Source: Bigelowiella natans CCMP2755 (lineage: Eukaryota; Cercozoa; Chlorarachniophyceae). From it: a DNA stretch of 64,000 bases. Of this stretch, positions 11,633-26,232 are shown piece after piece (the stretch's first letter is position 1; each line of letters begins with the position of its first letter). Under the pieces are notes generated by a model. It made no database searches. It worked only from the letters and a program-made list of their open reading frames with translations, and was not told the origin of the DNA. Both the position numbers and the translations under genes were made by a program. The DNA lies in the NCBI GenBank assembly GCA_000320545.1, contig ADNK01001384.1, positions 25,001 to 89,000 on the forward strand, given 5' to 3'.

Positions 11633-13418
11633 CCCGTTTCTCTCATCTGCCTCATGTCTTGTGGGAGTCGAGATGTAGATGGCAACAGCACAAAGATTGC
11701 ACACGATACATGTGCTGGTTCGTCCTTCCGGGGAACTAGCTAGCATTCGGTTCCATTCAAAACTTAGTATTAGTGTAATTTGTGTCTTGAAGTTGGATAA
11801 ATTATGGAAACAATTTTTTGTAGAAATGCAATTTTCTATTGAATAGTTTTTAATTGTTTTTAAAATTTGTATATGTAAATCTAAATCACTAGGTATTGGC
11901 TCATTCCTTACTTTTTTAATCGATTTAAGAATCCATCTTGTTCTTAAAGCTTTTTTAAAAACTTCACTTTCTTCTTCAAATATTGAGATAAATAATATAT
12001 TCTATGCTGTCGATGCGAAGAAAGTGACAATGAGACACGTGGTGGCATGTGTCAACGATCTAGACAGACGCACGTTTGAAGCTGAATGTGCCCTCACAAA
12101 TAAATTTAGAAACCAAAATCACGGTGCACATCGCATCCATGAGGATCTTCATTGTCTATTTGCATGCTAGCCGCATGCGACAATGCGTGATCTTGTCACG
12201 AATGAAAAATGCATCATCATATGGGCCCAGCCCAGAGACACAAATGTTTCTGTAATGCAGGCGGCGGTGCTGACAAGCTGGATTTGGGGTCCGCCTGCTG
12301 AGGTGAGATGATAGACTCTTGTCTCTTGTGCATGCATCGTTGTGCACCGTCAAGTACAAGGGTAGCATGTCGATCATTTCGCCAAAAATGGGGTTCATTG
12401 TGTGGCGCAAACTCTCATTGAAGTTCAGGCTGAACATGTCTAGATGTGCCTTGCTTGGTGCATGGTGGCATGTGCAGAAATGAAAATTCACATGTGCATG
12501 AAAAGACACACAAGAAGGCATTGGTTCATGTGCATTTACGCGTGCATACGCACAATGGACTCACGTGTCTCATTGACCACATCTAGACATGGCGCTGCTA
12601 CACTGCCCAGCTGTCTAGTTGTCTCAGGTCGATTGATTGAGCACAATGACATTGGTCAATCATTTGTGGCATGAGGAGCACCTCACTGTGAACAAGCTAG
12701 CAAGGTTCACAATGAACGCGGCACACACGCACTTGTGCTACACTCACTGCAGTCCTCATCACTTCGCAATGCATCCCTTCAGATTGCGTGCAAGCTCTTG
12801 CGTCAACAACAGCAGCCCAGATTCGATTCGGCGCAAGCAAGCTGATCCCCGCCTCTCGCATACACATCCTTCGACAAAATCTTCAGATCATTTGTGTCCG
12901 GAACCTCGCCTTCCAGCAGGTTTTGCAACGCTTTCGAATTTTGCGGATTGAGGAGAAACGAACGTGGACAGGTGGGCACGCCAGCACGTGTCTCACGATG
13001 ATCGAAGACCTAGAAGATGGTGATGCACGTGCATGACACGACCATGGGTGCATGCGTTTGCAAACTTGTTTGCCAACACCGACACACATGCGCACATGCA
13101 CACACATCTGCTTACCTAGATCTACAAACACAAACACTCCCGCCTCCATGGTGCGCTCTCGATGTCGACAGATCTGCCGTTTCAGATCGTCGGAAGGTTT
13201 TTTTCCGTGTCTCAGATGAAAAATGCATCCGGTTAATTCGAGGGAAGGCGTTTGGCGAGGATTGCACTGAAATAATCCCCTGCATCTTTGTTACCATCGG
13301 AACGAAATCCGAGTCCAACTTCTCCATTTCATGGCCTTCGTCGTTGCCCCCACCACCACCACTACTACTACTACTCGTATGCGCATCTACTACTCCACGA
13401 CCATGTCATTATGAAGAT
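11633..13418. other. Intergenic spacer: AT-rich part, then TG/CA-rich island
   Basis: Bases 11760-12010 are AT-rich and are probably the PPR 3' region. From about 12030 to 13040 the sequence has the same TA-poor, TG/CA-rich composition as 6.3-8.4 kb. No gene is supported. Open reading upstream of 13419 in the frame of the next gene lacks family similarity. Confidence 0.5.
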
Positions 13419-15099
13419 ATGACAATTGTGACTGCATCGAAGTGGTGGCGGTGGTGGTGGTCGGCACTGTTTCTGCAACTGCTTGGAGAAGGGGGGGGGG
13501 GAGGAGGAAGAGGAGGAAACGAACAAGTCCCGTCGCAGCTTGAACCAGTCCTCAGTTCCTACTACCGTTTCGCGAAACCCGTTGTTGGATCCCCACAGAT
13601 CGTCACTGGCGGTCGCCTCACGCTCAGGGAGCTTTTCTATCTCAAGGAGGCTGGCTTCAGATCAATTATAAGCATGTTCAACATGTCCGCGACGACTGAA
13701 TGGAAGGGAATGCATGGGGAGTTCCACTCCTCTGATGAGCAGGTAAAGATTGCTACAGACCTAGGGATGCACGCTGTCAATTTTGATTTGGGAGGCAAAG
13801 ATTTTCCGCCCCCATTTTCGCTCGAAGCCGTGGGTGCAGTCTCGAAGGCCGTTGAATCACTGCCACAACCGATTTATCTTCACTGTCACGTCGGCTACAC
13901 CGCCTCCCTGTTCGCGCAAATTCACATGGTGACGAAAGGTGTACGATCTCCATCCATGATATACAACGACACAAGGGGTCTTGGGTGGGACTATCAGAGT
14001 AATACGGCATCTAATGCTCTTATTTCAAGTTCTACTGGATGTCGGAGGCCAGTCTCCCCCCCGTCTATGGAACAAGACCTAGCACTTGGCGAGGATTCGT
14101 ACCTGTCTTACTACTGGGTTCATCGGGTACGTAAGAATAGTATCTCTGTACTATTTCTGTAGCATTAGGTCGTTTTTGTGGAATAACGAAGCAAATTGGA
14201 GAAGAGTGCAGTTTTCATTTTTTTGGCGTAAGGTCTTGGACAGCTTGATGTGGTGTGATAATCATAGTGAAATAGTGATAATAATAATAATCATAATCAT
14301 AATAATTGTGGTTTTAGTATATGGTACTCATGTTGCTGCTGCCATCTTCCTGGTGACTATTACTGCTACTAGGTTGGAGACATGGACGGGTTTTACAATA
14401 CAGGGCAAATCTTAGAGACGCATATTGATGCCATCGTCGCGGCCGGATATAAGACTGTGATCTCATTCCGGGATGACGGAGAGCCCACAACGCGTCTTCC
14501 ATCTGATCCGAGCCCTGGCCCTCTTCGAAATTTCGAATTCTCTGATGCAGAAGGCAACTGGGTGCTTGCAAAAGAGGTCGACGCACCACTCGTTCTCTGT
14601 TCCCCCCCCCCCCAAACGCAGAATGTGAACACGCAACGCCGCCTTTAGATGAATGCCTGAGTAATGTGTCTTTGTGATCTTTTAAATTATTCTCTCATTG
14701 AAGCGGTGATGCGGCAATGAAGGAGGACACTACGAAGAGGATTTGATTTTGAACTTCGCTTCCTTGTCACTGTGTTTCTTCTCCTATCAGGCCCAGGCTA
14801 TTCGAGAGGCTGGGCTTTCCTTTGTTAGTGCACCCGTTTCCGGGGTAAACTCTTTCACTGCGAAGGATTTTTTTACGCATGAGACTTCCATAGCGGCTGC
14901 AGAAGCGAGAGGTCCCGTCTTAGCGCACTGTGCTACAGGGTACCGAAGCATTGTGTACCTCCTAGCCTATCTCGGCCGAAAACATGGCCTATGTTTATCG
15001 TGGGCTATCACGGAAGGGATGAAAGCAGGATTTCGGCTGGAAGAGAGGCAAGAAGACTCTAGAGCTATAAATTTTCTGAAGGAAATGCTGAATTGCTAA
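13419..15099 (+). CDS. Tandem DUF442 (beta-lactamase-hydrolase-like phosphatase) protein
   Basis: Exons 13419-14126, 14373-14576 and 14791-15099, all phase 0, 406 residues. The ATG at 13419 begins a Trp-rich hydrophobic stretch (about residues 9-22) that looks like a signal peptide or anchor, followed by a poly-Gly run coded by a G10 tract. Two DUF442-like copies follow. Copy 1 starts at VTGGRLTLRELFYLKEAGFR and has the loop LHCHVGYTAS. Copy 2 starts at YNTGQILETHIDAIVAAGYK and has AHCATGYRSI. DUF442 enzymes use a PTP-like C-x4-R loop. Copy 2 keeps Cys and Arg (CATGYR); copy 1 has Thr in place of Arg (CHVGYT) and is probably inactive. The role is unknown; bacterial relatives act in sulfide or thiol handling. 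Confidence 0.8.
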
Positions 15100-15829
15100 A
15101 CTGGAGTACATATGCAGAAACCGCACCGGTTTGGAGCTGCGCTGTGCTTGTATGAAATCACAAAGACCTACCGACGCTGTGAACAAATGAACGCAAACTA
15201 TACCGTTGCAATCTATTTTAGAGAAATTAATAGAATGAGTGCATCGCATCCAGCAGATGGCACAATTTTGCATGCATAAATCGCAAGAATATTTTTGCAA
15301 CATCGGTCGTGCGGACCTCTAGTCATATGCACGCTGCAAACAATCAGCAACACCAACACTCCACATTCATGCGCGACGGGTTTGTTGTGCTGCACACAAA
15401 ACTGTGCGCAACTGTTCACAGTCAAGATGCACCAAAACGGACGCATATAAATGCTGAATTATACATGCGTTGTGTCTTGTTTTTAAAGAAAAGAGTCTCA
15501 GGCAGTTCTGTACGCATTGTTGCGCATGTCGAACGCATGCAATAATGCGCCATCAATGCAGCGCACGATCGATGACTGTGTGCGCAACATTTGCCAATAC
15601 ATTCAAGTAGGCCGTCAACGAGACTAGCTCAACACGAAATCGCATGCTGGGGACAATGTGCGGTACATCATCATCACTCCGTGCATATTGTTTGAGAATG
15701 CAATGGGCTTAATTAAAAGATTTCAATTCAAAAGTTGAGTTAGGCATGTCTGCCTCATTCATTAGCGCAGATGCATGATAGTCGTGCATGAGTAGATAAC
15801 TTTGAGTTTCCATGCTCTCTTTTCGTATT
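15100..15829. other. Intergenic spacer, TG/CA-rich
   Basis: Between the DUF442 gene (+) and the GTPase-like gene (-), both of which end here. Words such as TGCACACAAAACTG and GCGCACGATCGATG dominate. Nothing codes convincingly. Confidence 0.5.
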
Positions 15830-17104
15830 CTAGCCTGACGTTCGATTAAGTCGCAGAAATATCCTCGCGAATGAGTTCATGTTCATCCTCCAGAAAACTT
15901 TACAAAGCTGATCGCCAGCGCCAGACAAGGTGGAGGTGTCCGGGTTGCGTTCGCAAGCATCATCAACTTTTTGCAATTGTAGCCCGGAATTGTTGATTTT
16001 CACCGCCTTTGCGAACTTAATTTTTTCTCCCTTAATGATGTTCGCAACAGGTGGCTTGCCTCCACAGCAGAAAGTGAATAAGAGAAACAATTTGTCGGAA
16101 ACGCCCTTCTGCTTGGCAAGCATTGACAAAATGAGCCGTTGATTTATTGTGATCCTCGACTGGTTGCCGCTCATGGTGAAGAATATAGCATCGATGCGGC
16201 GTTCCTTAAGAATTCTGTCTATTTTCTTTTCTAGTTTCGAATCGCCTTCATAATCCATGCCAAAACCTGGACAGTCGATGACAGTGATTGGATGTGGAAA
16301 CCGTTGAAACGAAAGCTTAGGCAGGTGATAAGTTCTGATCTTTGACTCCACAGGCTCATCGTCCACAAGCTTCAAGCGAAATTTGTCCTCGAAATCAACT
16401 CCATAGATATGGTTAATCATAGAATTGATCGAAGAGGTAATTCCCGATCCGGTTTGACCAAGAAATAGGAATGTCTTAGCATCTTTGTGTGCCTGCTTTG
16501 TCGATCTTATTTGTTTCACACCCTCTAGGCCGTTCTTCCAGCTCTCAGCGGTGACTGTGCGTGGAGATTTCCGACAGATCCATATCGAAACAACCCCGAC
16601 AAGGATGGTGAAAGACAGTGTTGCAAACCAAGCAGACTTGGAGGACATGCTCAGAATCTTGGCCGCAAACGACGACATCCACATTGTTGACATAGGAGAT
16701 GTCACATGTGCACCAATGTTAGCCCATTCAAAGGTATTAAGTAGACGTCTGATCTCTTTCAGGCAACTGGTGGGAGATAATATCCACCCTATAGAGCTAC
16801 TGAGGGGCATTTTCATTTCGCTCCGACCGATTTCAGTTTCTTTTATTTCGCCTTTCTGTCCTCCAAAGAAGTGAGAAACTACTTGGAAGTAGGTAGAGTA
16901 CTTGGAGGTAGGAGTAGACGTAATTACGCCTCTCGACCGCAATCTTATCGCGACGGCTGTTGCGCACAATGTCACTAAGATGCCAAAGATGGTCAGGGCA
17001 GCCCATGCTCTGCCCGTTCTCGAACATGATTTCGACAGATTTGACGTCGATTGTTTGCAGTCATCACTACTCTTCTTTGATTCCTTGATCTCTTGTGAGG
17101 CCAT
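15830..17104 (-). CDS. Membrane GTPase-like protein (AIG1/septin-type G domain) with altered P-loop
   Basis: Single-exon ORF of 424 residues. Two hydrophobic segments (about residues 33-53 and 158-177) predict membrane anchoring, followed by a P-loop-type domain. G1 reads GQTGSGITSS: the usual Lys of GxxGxGK[ST] is Ile (codon ATT). G3 is intact as DCPGFG. A clear G4 (T/N-K-x-D) is not found; the corresponding strand reads LFTFCCGG. The overall shape resembles AIG1/GIMAP or related GTPases, which act on membranes. Loss of the P-loop Lys suggests weak or no hydrolysis, that is a pseudo-GTPase. The C-terminal 60 residues match nothing I know. The absence of introns is unusual among its neighbours, so retrocopying is possible. 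Confidence 0.65.
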   Translation of the reverse strand: MASQEIKESKKSSDDCKQSTSNLSKSCSRTGRAWAALTIFGILVTLCATAVAIRLRSRGVITSTPTSKYSTYFQVVSHFFGGQKGEIKETEIGRSEMKMPLSSSIGWILSPTSCLKEIRRLLNTFEWANIGAHVTSPMSTMWMSSFAAKILSMSSKSAWFATLSFTILVGVVSIWICRKSPRTVTAESWKNGLEGVKQIRSTKQAHKDAKTFLFLGQTGSGITSSINSMINHIYGVDFEDKFRLKLVDDEPVESKIRTYHLPKLSFQRFPHPITVIDCPGFGMDYEGDSKLEKKIDRILKERRIDAIFFTMSGNQSRITINQRLILSMLAKQKGVSDKLFLLFTFCCGGKPPVANIIKGEKIKFAKAVKINNSGLQLQKVDDACERNPDTSTLSGAGDQLCKVFWRMNMNSFARIFLRLNRTSG

Positions 17105-18419
17105 TGTTGTTTCGTGAGTTCAATTATGCTTAGCGTGTGTTCTTTCTCTTTCGGATTCGTTCTTTCTCTTTTTGGATTCTGGTTGCGGTTCAACTTGGTT
17201 TGCAAAGAGACGCAGAGAGAAGAAAATTCCATGATGGAGCTGATTTCTTGCTCGGCTCACATTTTGGAGAAGAAATACAGGCGTTTTTCAAAATGCGACG
17301 TGACAATGATGCATACTACGGGAAAAATAGAAGCGAAAGCAAACGAAAAGTTAATGCTGTTGTTTATTTTTTCGGGTCGGCTGCTAGCTCGAGAAGGAAA
17401 AGGTGGCTGCGACCAATTCATCTGTGGACACTCCAGGACATTGGCTAGTTGTGTTGCTCACCACCAACAAAAAACAGGGTGCTGACAAGTCCTTGCGATG
17501 ATGTTTGTTGAGGCTCTGCTGCATGCACACGCCTGTCTCCCATGTGGTTCTGGTGCATGTAGATTTGATCAATGCTTTGTTCAATGTTCAATGTTCTGTT
17601 TGTTCCTGTCAAACTGCTAGTTTCGCCCTCTTTTGGTGATGATGCTGTGTTCAATGTTCAATGTTCAATGTGTCCTGCAAATCAAATCCATTCACAACTG
17701 AGTGAAGAATAAAGTCAACGTGATCATTTGTTCCCGAATCGAGAAACTTGTGTGCAACGTGTTGAGCATGTGTGCCTGCCGCGGCATGTGCAGTGCCTTT
17801 TGCTTGTTCCACATGATTGGACTACATGAATTCGTGTTGATCGAATTTCTAGACATTGCTTGTGTGAGAAGCATGCATGTGATCTTCAATGACATTGCAT
17901 GTGCATCGAAGCTGTCTGTGTGTCATTTTCAAGCATGCTTGTAAATCACTGTCGCACGATCCATGGGCACTTCCAGAACGTAGCGGGACAATCAGCGTTG
18001 AAAGTGTCATTCATCGTGAAAGTTGACATTCATTTCATCGTGTTTCAAGCACAATGTTCGCAAAAAAAAAGATCTGATGCAATGAAGCGACTTTGTGTTG
18101 ACATGTAATGTACATCTTGATGTCAAACGAGCAAACCATGATACTTCTGCGTTGTAGAAACGAACATTATATAATGGTTTTTATGTAGTTAGACTTTTCC
18201 CTTCCTATCTATCTTTTAGCAAAGAATAGAAAATATTGCGTCAGAAGCCCTTCACTTTCTTGAAACAATTATGTCGGCGCTTATCGAGGCCTTGTATTTG
18301 GAATTCAACAAAAATTAACTGGTTTCGACCGCTCCATCAGCAATGGAATCCTGGTATACTATAAAGGTAAAATACATAAGAATAACCACTACTATTAGAA
18401 CGTATATGAGAGTGTAACT
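17105..18419. other. Intergenic spacer with repeated TGTTCAATG words
   Basis: The units TTCAATG/TGTTCAATG recur at 17575-17600 and 17648-17676. The rest of 17.4-18.1 kb is TA-poor and TG/CA-rich. Plus-strand ORFs at 17114-17485 are unsupported. Bases 18120-18410 are AT-rich and probably include the 3' UTR of the next minus-strand gene. Confidence 0.5.
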
Positions 18420-19532
18420 TCAACCACTGTCCTTGTTCATCTCATCTTTCACAACCAAGACTGGGACCTTTAGTTATTTAATGTCTATATTAAGAATATT
18501 TTGTGCTGCAAAAAGGCTTTATCTGGGGAATTTTGTGGAGGTTTCTCACCTTGCAGTTGTGGACACAGTAATCACTGACGCTCCCGAGGAGAAAGCGCTT
18601 GAAGTTGCCTAGGTGGTGATGGCAAATCGACAAAATAGAAGAGAACGAAAGAAGTGGGCTAATAAAGTACCTAAGCCTCGGCTAGCCAATACCAGCAATT
18701 CTGCATCCATATCCTCCGCATACTCGCAGATCTGATAAGGAGTTATAAAGCTAAAAATCTGTGCGTTAAACGGGAACTTCACTCCTACCTTTCGGTTGCA
18801 ACTTCCTTGGAAAACTGCCGCAATCGGGATTACTTTGCCTGGAAGAGAAATAGAACGGAATAGGAAATTTATGTTCTCATAGAAGCAAATATACCACCAG
18901 AGAAAAATTTAGTGTGGGAATCAAAATAGATAAGATGTTGTGAAAACGGTTAAGTGCAGCATCAATCCTACCGATTCCTTCAAATTAGCATACTGACCTT
19001 GCTCTGCGCAGCGCTTTTGGTAGGTTTTCTAACAAAAGAGAGATCATCTTGTACAGATAGATGCCGAAGAACTAGAGGAGGGCGTAAGTTCTAAATTACC
19101 ATCAACTTTATCGCATTTTGCTGCCCCCTCAGCTCTAGCTGGGCATTTTGATGCGCAATGCTGAGAATATGAGAAGAAAGAAATGAGATTATCTTCCTAT
19201 GTTTGTGGAAACCATTGCTCAAAACTTTCTGACTTCCTCACGTCTTATCTACTCTATTTACTACCTCTCCATTTCTGAAAAAGTGTCCAAAGGCCCTGAC
19301 ATTGGAATTGGCTCGAAATCAAACACATTCAGAAGATGAACCTGAGGGGAAGAGGATGATCACGAAGATACTCCGGCTAGGAACGTGGAAAGGTAGTTTG
19401 GAATAGTGGACTAGCAATGAATCCAGACTTCATCGTTTTCTCTGAAGAGTTTCTTTGCACACCAGTCGAGAGCATGGCCGCTAAAAACATGAAAGTACAT
19501 CTTTATCTTGATAGTAACAAACGGCAATTGAG

Positions 19533-19569
<37 letters not shown>

Positions 19570-20049
19570 CCCCTCTCTTCTCTGATGTGAACCTATAATC
19601 CGACGCATCAAGGCAGACGACAATTTTTCTTGACAACCCATTTCCTAAATGAGGTTGTCGTTATCGTATGATTCAATAAAAAATTGCTTCAGGCTAGTGT
19701 GTCCGAAACCCTTTTGGCGGTCGATTTTCAGAGGCTCCGCGTCAGCCCAGACGCAGTCTTTTGCGTCAAAGCTGCAAATATAAAGTGTAAACTTACCAAA
19801 CAGAAGGTTTACAATAGAAAAGCCTGCAAACCTTGCTTTTGGGCGAATGATGCAGGATCTCGTTGACAATAAAGGGATTTGCAAAGGACGCTGTTTAGCA
19901 ACGGGAAACGCTTTCGAAATAAGCTGTTGATGTCGGAGAGGATTCCATACAGAAGAAAGTGTTAGTCCACGTCGTGCTTTCAAAACTGACGGGCCTATTC
20001 GACGGTGAGAAGAGTGCAACAGCAGTTTGTCGTAGCCTAACATCAACAT
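18420..20049 (-). CDS. Universal stress protein (UspA) family, 10 exons
   Basis: Exons in transcription order: 19710-20049, 19593-19644, 19429-19480, 19265-19341, 19100-19160, 18998-19013, 18789-18838, 18671-18731, 18550-18608, 18420-18467. Phases agree at every join; 271 residues. The Usp fold starts at KIVVCLDASDYS, then ALDWCAKKLF, DEVHLLNV, the helix IAHQNAQLELRGQQNA, and the ATP-site segment SRGLGNFKRFLLGSVSDY, and ends VPVLVVK. The nucleotide motif G-x2-G-x9-G-S is kept except that the first Gly is Ala (ASRG). The first 100 or so residues are an Arg/Ser-rich extension that may target an organelle. Exon 18998-19013 is only 16 nt. Usp proteins bind ATP and help cells survive stress; the specific role is unknown. 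Confidence 0.85.
19532..19568. repeat. (CT)n microsatellite in intron
   Basis: CT tract ending in a C run, within the intron 19481-19592 of the Usp gene. Confidence 0.9.
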
Positions 20050-20853
20050 AGGTGAAGTTTCTAAAAGAAAAATGTCAATGACAGAAAATTTCGTGAACCT
20101 CCCAACGAAAAGGCAAGTGCCATTGCAACGGAAACGATGAGCAGTAGCGTTGCTCTGAATCGATTGATCTGGATAGATTTACGGCCACTTCCATGCATAA
20201 CACCTTTCATCTAGAACGCGAGCGATCAAGTTTCTTTTCGATTTGTATGTTCCGGGGGAGGGATACATGTACTCATATCTTCTTCTTCCACTGCCCGGCA
20301 CTAACGAAAAATAATGAAAATTCACCTCCATTTTATCATTCCCAGAGACACATGTGCATGTCGCAAGCGAAAATTTGTGCTATCATTTCTTGTGCATACC
20401 CTTACTATTTCTCGGTATACGGGTGGAGAGAAAGGTGCCCTGAGAAACGAAAAACAGGTTCAAAACCATGAACATTCGCCAGCTGCGACATCAAATTGAC
20501 GAAATCTGCAACCAAACTTCGCGTCGACAGTTCTGATCCGAGTTTGCTTTGAAAAGAAGGATACCCAATCTAAGTCGCACCAGGTAAAAAGCAGACCGCT
20601 ACATGAGAAAAACACGTTTTCGAACTGTCAACTAGAAGAATCCGTTGTCTGGATTGGCTGTGTCCAGTGTTGCAAAGGTTTAATGCACTTCGAAAGCCAG
20701 ACGCTCTGTCTGAATGCCCTGCGTTGATTAAACGCCGTAACGAGAAGACGTGGCGATTTTCTCCTGAAGCCGAGCTGGCTGACAGGGGTGTCCAGACACA
20801 CTGGTCCATAAAAGCACGAAGGGGAGGGGATCCAATCGAGACCCCGAATCGCG
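20050..20853. promoter_or_regulatory. Divergent spacer between Usp (-) and PRMT (+) genes
   Basis: The two genes start about 800 bp apart on opposite strands, so both promoters should lie here. No clear TATA box or repeated element was recognised. Confidence 0.35.
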
Positions 20854-23520
<2,667 letters not shown>

Positions 23521-24126
23521 GGAGGCTACTGCATGAAGCATGCAGGATATCGATCTATTGAAATCCCCAATGCGAGCATATGTGTAGCCCCCTACGATGC
23601 AGCTTCTAAGCCGCGGTGATGCTTGTTTTTCATCTTGCCGCATTCTGAATTTACTCGCAATAAAGTAAACATTGCATTGAAAATGCGGGGCTGCTGTCTG
23701 CACAAGTGATATGGAACATAAATAACGCAATATACGACTGCAGCTCGTATAGTATGCTGGCGCTGCAAGAAACCTTATTTCACACATGTCATCGAGTACA
23801 TATACGCATAAAAATGATGCGTAGGGAGTTATGATAGACATAGTTCACCCCTTCCACGTTGTAGCTGTCCTTACCATCCTGCCAAAGTAAAGCTATCGCG
23901 TACACAGTAATGTGCATCGAAGCGCGGCGCTCGTCATCATCTATGTTAATACGCTCATTGTATCATCCAGCTACGGCATGAGCAATGTGCAAGCATGCAT
24001 GGAGATAATGATGAAAAAAAGACAAAGTTTGAATTTCATAGTTACATTTAATTATCATTTTCGCTCATCAATGTAGGTACCGCACAAATCACATCCTTTT
24101 CAACACCCATAGCTTGCTGCTGGGGA
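23521..24126. other. 3' spacer between convergent PRMT and TRM11 genes
   Basis: About 600 bp. Contains TA/AT-rich stretches and an AATAAA at 23659-23664 as possible 3'-end signals. No coding is seen. Confidence 0.5.
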
Positions 24127-24743
24127 TCATACGGGACCCGTCTTTTCTAAGGTCACAAGCCACCGTGACCACTTGCTGGACATTATCTGCTTCGCTGTGT
24201 TAATCACTACTAGGCCTGCACTCTTCAGAACCTGCTCATAATGCCGGATGGGACAATCATCGTCATATTCCGAGGTCGGGGATAAGTCCATCTCCTTCAC
24301 AGGCCAAAAGAATGTAACACGACCGCCATCCACCAAACTTGACCCTGTACCGTGTAAAAATTACGAATGTGAAAAACTGGTTGTCTATGCTCGAAATGTA
24401 ACCAAAGTTTTTTGGTCTTGCGCGACGTATCTGCAGCACACAATGGTACCTGCAAGGTCGATGACTCTAAGAAAGGGTGCATGATCAAACAACCCACCCG
24501 TCGGCAAGAGATCCCTAAGTCAAGAAAAAGGAAGAAAGAAGGAGGAGGATTTTGTGAGCCCACATAGAAGCAATTGCAATACAGGATGGGAAAAAAAAAA
24601 GGCTCCGATCTTCGACCTTGCCCCTTCCCCGCTGTTCTGAAACGAGATCTCCATAATTCCGTATGGTGGGTCAGTCACAATCGCGTCATACCTTTATTCA
24701 TATAACAAATGCGAATTGGTTAACATGAAGACGACGAAGATGC

Positions 24744-24785
<42 letters not shown>

Positions 24786-26183
24786 CTTCTCTCTCCCTTA
24801 CTTTTGTTGAAAAGCTGGCAAAGATTGATCGAAAGAATTTCCCGGAACTAGCGAAGGCGGGTCCAGGTCAGCCGCGACAAAGTTCTGCGCGATGGTTAGA
24901 GGCGCAGTAGAGTGGCTGCTTTCATTGGCACGATCACGATGACGCCGTTTTGAAATTCTGTTGTTCTGTCCTGTAACTATATTGTCATCATCTTCGTCAG
25001 CTTGCAAGCCCGCCTTCTTATTTGCAGCGCGGTCCTTCACATGTCGGCTAGATCGCTGCCCCGTCAACACTTTTGCGTCAACATCTACGCCGACTGTCGT
25101 TTTGGCACCTACTTGAGCAACAACAATGGGAAGCGGGAAAAGAGGAGTTTCTACGAGCATTCCCCGCCCACTGGCGGAATGAAAAGTCTAGGGGGCGGGG
25201 GGAGGGGGGATAACGAAAGGCGACACCTAAATGTGCAGCAGCCAGGAGAATGGAACATGACCCACAGAAGGGGTCCAGCACCCTACTGCCCGGCAATACG
25301 CTAAGGATGAATGACAATCGGCTTAGTGAGGACATGGATGGAAAATGTGAAGGAGAGATCTGGGGGTGTTTCATCATCGTCCCAGTCTCTCCATTTACGG
25401 TTAGTGTTGCTACTCGCCAGTAGTACCCTGCAAGGTTGCACATCAGGAAGGAGAGCTCTGGGTCCATTGCAGTAAATCCGCAATAATGCCTCTGCATGTG
25501 GAAGAACATGCCAGTTTTTACCCGACAGGTTTGGAAGAAGAGAGCTCACTCACAAGAGGGAGGGGGGTGGTCTACCTTCCGCAATGAGAAGGCTTCGAGT
25601 CTCTTTCCTTTTCCTCCGAGTCTTACGGCATCTCCTCGGAGTTGTTGATCCCTAATGTCCTCCGAAACCAACACCTCTCCAAAGAAGGCCTGAAAGGTGA
25701 TTGGGCAAGCGCACGCGCGTGAGTGTACATTACGCCTGCGTCAGATCTACCAGTGTTCGTGGGTAAAAGAGTTAAAACTTCATCACAAGAGATCGACAAC
25801 TGCAACAAGCGGGGGGGACATTAGAGGCGATTAGTGTGGCGCGGTCGCTATGCAAAGCACCACACGTGCAAAACAGGGGAACCTTACCTTCTCTAACGTA
25901 ATATTATCGTGATCGTCGTGATTCCGCCAAAACTCTATGACAGCTATATTGAGGGCGGGATTTCGAAATTTCACAGGGCCTAGCATATCAACCGCATCTG
26001 TGTAGTGGTCGAGCACCGCAGAGATGTTTGCCTTTCTTTTTCCGAGGAGGACAGGATGCGCCCGCCATGGCAAGACTCTAGATGCGGCGGGGACTTCAAG
26101 TTGGCGTGCTGCTTCCTCGTGAGATCTTCCCTCAGCCCATATCTCGTGCGCGCCGTGGACCAATATGCATCTATCAGCGACCT

Positions 26184-26232
<49 letters not shown>

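Noticed and set aside
17114-17485. 123-codon ORF upstream of the GTPase-like gene
   Set aside because: Lies in the promoter region, has biased hydrophobic and basic content without motif, and starts at a non-ATG-supported position.
24297-24449. Minus-strand reading through TSRKTKKLWLHFEHRQ between the last two TRM11 exons
   Set aside because: Removing it as an intron joins the conserved DLAG and LVDGGRV blocks in phase.
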